This document shows, piece after piece, positions 32,217-33,286 of a stretch of 33,286 bases of DNA; within the stretch, counting starts at the first letter, position 1, and each line of letters opens with the position of its first letter. Below the pieces are notes generated by a model. It did not search any database. It was not told the origin of the DNA and saw only the letters and a program-made list of their open reading frames with translations. This stretch comes from CAZCZU01 sp964503475. Its GTDB lineage: Bacteria; Pseudomonadota; Zetaproteobacteria; Mariprofundales; Mariprofundaceae. The position numbers and the translations under genes were made by a program. The DNA is taken from the NCBI GenBank assembly GCA_964503475.1, contig CAZCZU010000030.1:1-33286 (forward strand). The letters are read 5' to 3'.

Positions 32217-33152
32217 TCAGGAGCGTGGCAGGTACGGTGCCGGATCCATGCCCTTGCCGTAGCGATGCACTTCGAAGTGCAGGTGCGGGCCGGTGGAGCG
32301 GCCGGAGGAGCCGACACGGCCCAGAAGATCACCATCGGAAACCTCATCGCCCACCTTGACGGCAATACTAGAAAGGTGACCGTAGCGGGTACGGAAGCCG
32401 TAGCCGTGCTCAACCTCAACCAGCGTACCGAAACCGGGAGATTTGCCGGCAAAGACAACAACGCCGCGACTTGCTGCCAGCACCGGAGCACCAAAGCGGT
32501 TGGCGATATCGACACCGCGATGCATGGCCCGGGTACCGGTAAAGGGATCGATACGCATACCGTAGTGGGAGCTGAGCCAGCCACCCTCGGTCGGCCAGGC
32601 ATGCGGACGGGCATGCGCCTCGTCGCAATTCTCCTGCAGGATCATGTCGATCGCTGCCAGTTGCACATCAAGATGGGAAAGACGGGAGTTCATCTGCTGA
32701 ATCTGGCTGGGCATACTCAGATCGGCACCAAGCCCTGCCGGAACAATGCGTGGACCGCCCATGGCAGGCATGACGCTGAAATCGAAATCGTTCTTGTCCA
32801 GCTTGGCGACCTGAACAAGCTTTTCACCCACGGCATCCAGACGCGCCAGACGCGCCTGCATCTGGCCCAGATGACGGGCATACACGGCCGTCTTTTGCTG
32901 CTCGGCTTTCAGCAGGTCGTTCAGATGCTCGACCTCTTTATTGCGGCGCTGCTGCGCCATATCATTGAAACGCTCGGCAGCCTGGAGCTCGGCCACCAGC
33001 TTTTTGCCGGAATAGGCGCTGTAAGCGCCCCAGACACCGAATGCACCGAGAGCGAAGACAAAAAAAGCCGACGCCGCCAGCGTGCGACTGCTCAGGCGGA
33101 AGCTTTTCACCTGCCCCGATTCGGGCACCAGCATTAGCGAATAATGACTCAA
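32217..33152 (-). CDS. M23 (LytM/peptidoglycan endopeptidase) family protein
   Basis: Membrane-anchored, periplasm-facing protein with a C-terminal LytM domain that cuts peptide cross-links or activates amidases. From TTG 33152 it has 311 residues: a short cytoplasmic stretch, one membrane segment (about 26-46, AASAFFVFALGAFGVWGAYSAY), a coiled coil (about 50-115) and the M23 domain (about 205-311). Zinc ligands are seen in HRGVDIAN (H and D) and HLHFEVH; YGHLSSIAVKVGDEV is also typical. All ligands are present, so it is probably active. TTG 33152 has GAGGT six bases upstream; ATG 33134 is the alternative. The region further upstream has no gene in the window. Confidence 0.92.
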   Translation of the reverse strand: MSHYSLMLVPESGQVKSFRLSSRTLAASAFFVFALGAFGVWGAYSAYSGKKLVAELQAAERFNDMAQQRRNKEVEHLNDLLKAEQQKTAVYARHLGQMQARLARLDAVGEKLVQVAKLDKNDFDFSVMPAMGGPRIVPAGLGADLSMPSQIQQMNSRLSHLDVQLAAIDMILQENCDEAHARPHAWPTEGGWLSSHYGMRIDPFTGTRAMHRGVDIANRFGAPVLAASRGVVVFAGKSPGFGTLVEVEHGYGFRTRYGHLSSIAVKVGDEVSDGDLLGRVGSSGRSTGPHLHFEVHRYGKGMDPAPYLPRS

Positions 33153-33286
33153 ATCTCGACCTCGCTCTCCTGTTCCTAGGCGCTTACTAGAATGATTAAA
33201 ACCATTCGTCAAGAAAAAACATGCACTTACGCCCTGAACTCTCCCCATTTTTTGGCTGTAGGAATCGATAAGTGTTTGGGATATTG

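Overview
The window looks like a stretch of a GC-rich proteobacterial chromosome. HflD, Hsp15, Mfd, SerB, Tat(A)BC, MaeB and the DUF4389 protein fit a gammaproteobacterium or a close relative such as a zetaproteobacterium; I cannot fix the genus from sequence alone. Most genes are housekeeping and sit on the minus strand. By eye the core is about 60% GC. Two genes (91-555 and 12786-13733) are clearly AT-richer and look acquired.

Layout. 91-3220: an orphan membrane protein, Hsp15, a ferritin-like protein, then a 360-base gap holding two tandem copies of a four-hairpin element, then the MgtE magnesium transporter. 3349-7862 (plus strand): mfd, serB and a cold-shock gene with a long leader. 7863-8030: a terminator followed by three packed hairpins, one of them related to the element at 1617-1848. 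8031-11125: a secreted protein and two PstS phosphate-binding genes in tandem; the second is broken by one amber codon inside a block otherwise identical to the first. 11266-12782: a DUF455 ferritin-like protein divergent from hflD. 12786-16515: an accessory patch with an AT-rich unknown gene, a DMT permease and an AbiEi/AbiEii type IV toxin-antitoxin pair. 16528-20526: a P-type ATPase translationally coupled to a universal stress protein, and a small secreted three-repeat protein. 20527-20759: palindromic repeats. 20760-26269: a flavoprotein, a class V aminotransferase, DUF4389, membrane pyrophosphatase and soluble pyrophosphatase. 26376-28669: an L,D-transpeptidase, a small anchored protein and tatABC. 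28754-33152: ketopantoate reductase, NADP-malic enzyme and an M23 peptidase.

How parts work together. Soluble Ppa and membrane HppA lie in a row and both consume pyrophosphate; the ppa terminator overlaps a good promoter for hppA. The two PstS genes have no PstCAB partners here. TatABC is a complete twin-arginine translocase operon. The most unusual signals are the covarying four-hairpin repeat, whose plus-strand A and D loops carry GGA; the pstS gene-conversion block with its single nonsense change; and the ppa/hppA terminator-promoter overlap.
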